Assembly (NCBI GenBank): GCA_905182865.1
Contig: CAJJCY010000002.1
Span: 629,040 to 693,039, forward strand
Source: an uncultured SAR324 cluster bacterium
GTDB taxonomy: Bacteria > SAR324 > NAC60-12
DNA length: 64,000 nucleotides
Reading direction: 5' to 3'
In this document: in pieces, positions 62,192 through 64,000 of the stretch
Layout: every line of letters begins with the position of its first letter
Numbering within the stretch: the first letter of the stretch is position 1
Position numbers and translations under genes: made by a program
The notes under the pieces: model-generated
Seen by the model: only the letters and a program-made list of their open reading frames with translations
Database searches by the model: none
What the model was told of the DNA's origin: nothing

Positions 62192-64000
62192 CTAAATACT
62201 ATCGGGAAATTCTTCCCAGATTTTCTTTACAAATTTTAATGGTCTCAATTTCACAACTATTTTATGAAAAACTGGCCAGGAAATCGATTCAAGTTTTATA
62301 CGAATATCTGCCTCTTTATTTTTCTTAGCGGAGGTTTCGGAATTAATTATTGCTACACCTGCATCCTTTATTATTTTCGTTATTTTAAAAAGAATCCCTT
62401 TTCCATCAATCACTTGGAAATGAATAATGTGAGAACGAGTTATTTTTTTTGAGATTTTCCAAGCCACATCAATTGGAATTTTGTTTTGCTGCAGACGTTT
62501 ATTTTTACGAGTTAATTTGGAGCAGTTTGTGACGTGTATTTCAATTTCCTGGTCATTACAGATAAAACCTCTGATTTTGTCTCCAGGAATTGGAAAACAG
62601 CAACTCGCCAATCGAATTAAAGGGTTTTTAACATCTTCGATCAAAAAAATATTTTTGTTGCCACCAAATATATTTTCCCAAAATTCTGTACCTAACATCT
62701 CTTTTAAACGTCCAGTCTGTTGATACTCAAGCAAATTATATTTTCTTAGAAACATTTTCAGGGGACGTTTTTGTAGACCTATTTCCTGAAAAAATTTGTT
62801 TGCCGATAATTTTTCTATTTTAAGTGCCTCTTTTATACCCTTAGATTTAATCCAATTATCGGCACCTTTCTCTACGCCAAATTTTCGCAATTCCCTCTCT
62901 AATAATGTTCGTCCATAATTTCTGGCACTGATTACTTTTTGTTGTTCTAAAGCATGTTTAATTTGGGAACGACTCTTTGAAGTATTAACTTGTTCAAGCC
63001 ATTCCTCTCTTGGTTGAACTCCAGGGTCTGTGAGAATTAGCAAGGTTTCTCCTGCAAATAACTGACGTTCACGAGGGACCCTTTTTTTTGTTGTTCCTAC
63101 TGAAGAAGGATTAACCAGAGCTCCAATACAATGGTTCCCAAGTTCTGAATGAATTCCATAAGCAAAATCAAGCACTGTAGCATTATTTGGAAAAACAAAC
63201 ATATCCCCTTTGGGACTATAGACCTGAATCTGATCAGACTGTACATAACTCATAACTTCCAGCATTCGAACATCTTTATCACCAGCCATTTGATCAAGTT
63301 GATTGAGGTATATCTTGTAATAGTCAGCTAGTTCATTTGGACTTCCTTGCCAATGAGCCATGATTCCATGCTGATTCTTTTTCAACATTTCTTCAGAAAC
63401 AATCTCAATACATGTTTGCTCTCCCTCAATCCTTAATTCTGTCTGGATTCCTTCATAACCATTCCAGAGAGGGTTACTGATGTAATCTCTAATTTTCAAA
63501 GGAATTACATTAAAACTGGTATGGATCATTCCAAGTGCTTTAAAACAGTCCAAGCTGTTATTAACAATGATCCTGAATCCTTCCAAAACATGGTCAATAG
63601 GACCTTTTTCCTGAATTCTGTGAGAAGGATGAACAAATAGAGGATTGATCGTTTTATATTCTAAATTATGTTTTTCAAGAGTTTCCTGCAAAGAAATCCT
63701 CATTCCATTTATAGTTGGAATTCGTGCTTTTTTCAGTTCATCAATATCTGTGAGTGTTTTATTATATCTCTTTGGATACAACAACTTGAAACAGAGCTCG
63801 GTGTGTTCCTGGCAAATCTGAGTTAGTCCCAGTCGTTCGGCTATAGGTACATATACATTTAGAGTCTCAAGGCTGATTCTACGCTGTTTGTGGCGGGGCA
63901 TGGATTCCATGTCTCTCATGTTATCGAGTCTGTCAAACAGCTTGATCAGCAAAGCACGAACATCCTGTGTCATGGCTTTCAACATACGCTGATAAGTTGC
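62192..64000 (-). CDS. RelA/SpoT family (p)ppGpp synthetase/hydrolase, N-terminus beyond window
   Basis: At least 602 residues are present and the frame stays open to the window end, so the first part of the HD hydrolase domain is missing. Present are RALLIKLFDRLDNMRDMESM (end of HD), the synthetase domain (FRIIVNNSLDCFKALGMIHT, MSYVQSDQIQVYSPKGDMFV), TGS (VFPNNATVLDFAYGIHSELG), a zinc/helical middle (NPLIRLASCCFPIPGDKI) and a C-terminal ACT domain (VIDGKGILFKITKIIKDAGV). The usual synthetase motif EDLIAxR or YQS(L/I)H is partly replaced (here NGYEGIQTELRI), so synthetase activity is uncertain. It may be hydrolase-weighted. Confidence 0.88.
   Translation of the reverse strand, partial: ATYQRMLKAMTQDVRALLIKLFDRLDNMRDMESMPRHKQRRISLETLNVYVPIAERLGLTQICQEHTELCFKLLYPKRYNKTLTDIDELKKARIPTINGMRISLQETLEKHNLEYKTINPLFVHPSHRIQEKGPIDHVLEGFRIIVNNSLDCFKALGMIHTSFNVIPLKIRDYISNPLWNGYEGIQTELRIEGEQTCIEIVSEEMLKKNQHGIMAHWQGSPNELADYYKIYLNQLDQMAGDKDVRMLEVMSYVQSDQIQVYSPKGDMFVFPNNATVLDFAYGIHSELGNHCIGALVNPSSVGTTKKRVPRERQLFAGETLLILTDPGVQPREEWLEQVNTSKSRSQIKHALEQQKVISARNYGRTLLERELRKFGVEKGADNWIKSKGIKEALKIEKLSANKFFQEIGLQKRPLKMFLRKYNLLEYQQTGRLKEMLGTEFWENIFGGNKNIFLIEDVKNPLIRLASCCFPIPGDKIRGFICNDQEIEIHVTNCSKLTRKNKRLQQNKIPIDVAWKISKKITRSHIIHFQVIDGKGILFKITKIIKDAGVAIINSETSAKKNKEADIRIKLESISWPVFHKIVVKLRPLKFVKKIWEEFPDSI

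Noticed and set aside
1-64000. CRISPR array or direct-repeat arrays
   Set aside because: No regularly spaced repeats were seen on reading through the window.

Overview
The window reads as chromosomal DNA of a Gram-negative, AT-rich proteobacterium-like organism. The evidence is LPS transport (LptB, LptD), a type II secretion secretin with GspM/GspN-like partners, CcmB, sigma-54 with PspA, MEP isoprenoid genes (IspD, Dxs, IspG) and lipoproteins with lipoboxes. A delta-proteobacterial or SAR324-like marine lineage would fit the T2SS style and the selenoproteins, but that placement is inference; no rRNA is present. Most genes are core housekeeping in short operons on both strands. There is one tRNA (Gln-UUG, 43358-43432) and no CRISPR array, prophage or intact insertion sequence.

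Layout. 1-2574 (minus): 3-hydroxyisobutyrate dehydrogenase-like gene, aldehyde dehydrogenase and the start of an SDR gene, one catabolic operon. 2826-11969 (plus): ispD, gspD, scpA, a CARDB exoprotein, fxsA, citrate synthase, gspM, gspN. 12459-17760 (minus): outer-membrane protein, TPR protein, coiled-coil protein, dxs. 17914-24479: a very large coiled-coil orphan, a DksA-type zinc finger (minus), mutM, a TAXI-like binding protein, rsmH, ybeY. 24490-31005: a glyA remnant, a double-XRE regulator, three paralogous lipoproteins in tandem and a DUF2851 gene. 31088-38376 (plus): trpB, trpA, a PhyH dioxygenase, mutS, coaD, an FtsK-like membrane domain and a SelW-type selenoprotein. 38568-42114 (minus): rpsU, pspA, rpoN, lptB. 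42213-46516 (plus): fmdB-type, ccmB, tRNA-Gln, an orphan, two MaoC-type hotdog genes and a CaiB/BaiF enzyme. 46591-53826: a decayed XRE/IrrE gene, an outer-membrane protein, lptD, a nuclease-like exoprotein, a GrdB/PrdB-type selenoprotein, the yggS-type PLP gene, a decayed GNAT gene and a small palindromic repeat. 53827-64000: ispG, dGTPase, infA, argS, a secreted protein, mtnN, a MurG-like glycosyltransferase, GDPD and a RelA/SpoT gene cut by the window end.

Main discoveries. Two genes need UGA to be read as selenocysteine: a 72-residue SelW-family protein with a CVVU motif (38158-38376), and a GrdB/PrdB-family protein with a UGIC motif (51405-52196). Both have a candidate SECIS hairpin just downstream of the UGA; the SelW one is convincing, the other weak. 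The host should therefore carry selA/selB/selC/selD elsewhere. Other points of note are a GspD with six N1-like modules instead of three, a tandem family of three lipoproteins with a CsgG-like N-terminal half and a TPR tail, and a MurG homologue lacking the usual catalytic signatures.

Caution on quality. Several genes that are normally single-copy and important (citrate synthase, dxs, mutS, rpoN) are broken by 1-2 base frameshifts, and three accessory genes (GNAT, XRE/IrrE, glyA copy) carry in-frame TAA/TAG codons. The frameshifts in essential genes are best explained by indel errors in the sequence; the nonsense codons and deletions in accessory genes look like true gene decay. Frame-corrected spans are given below.
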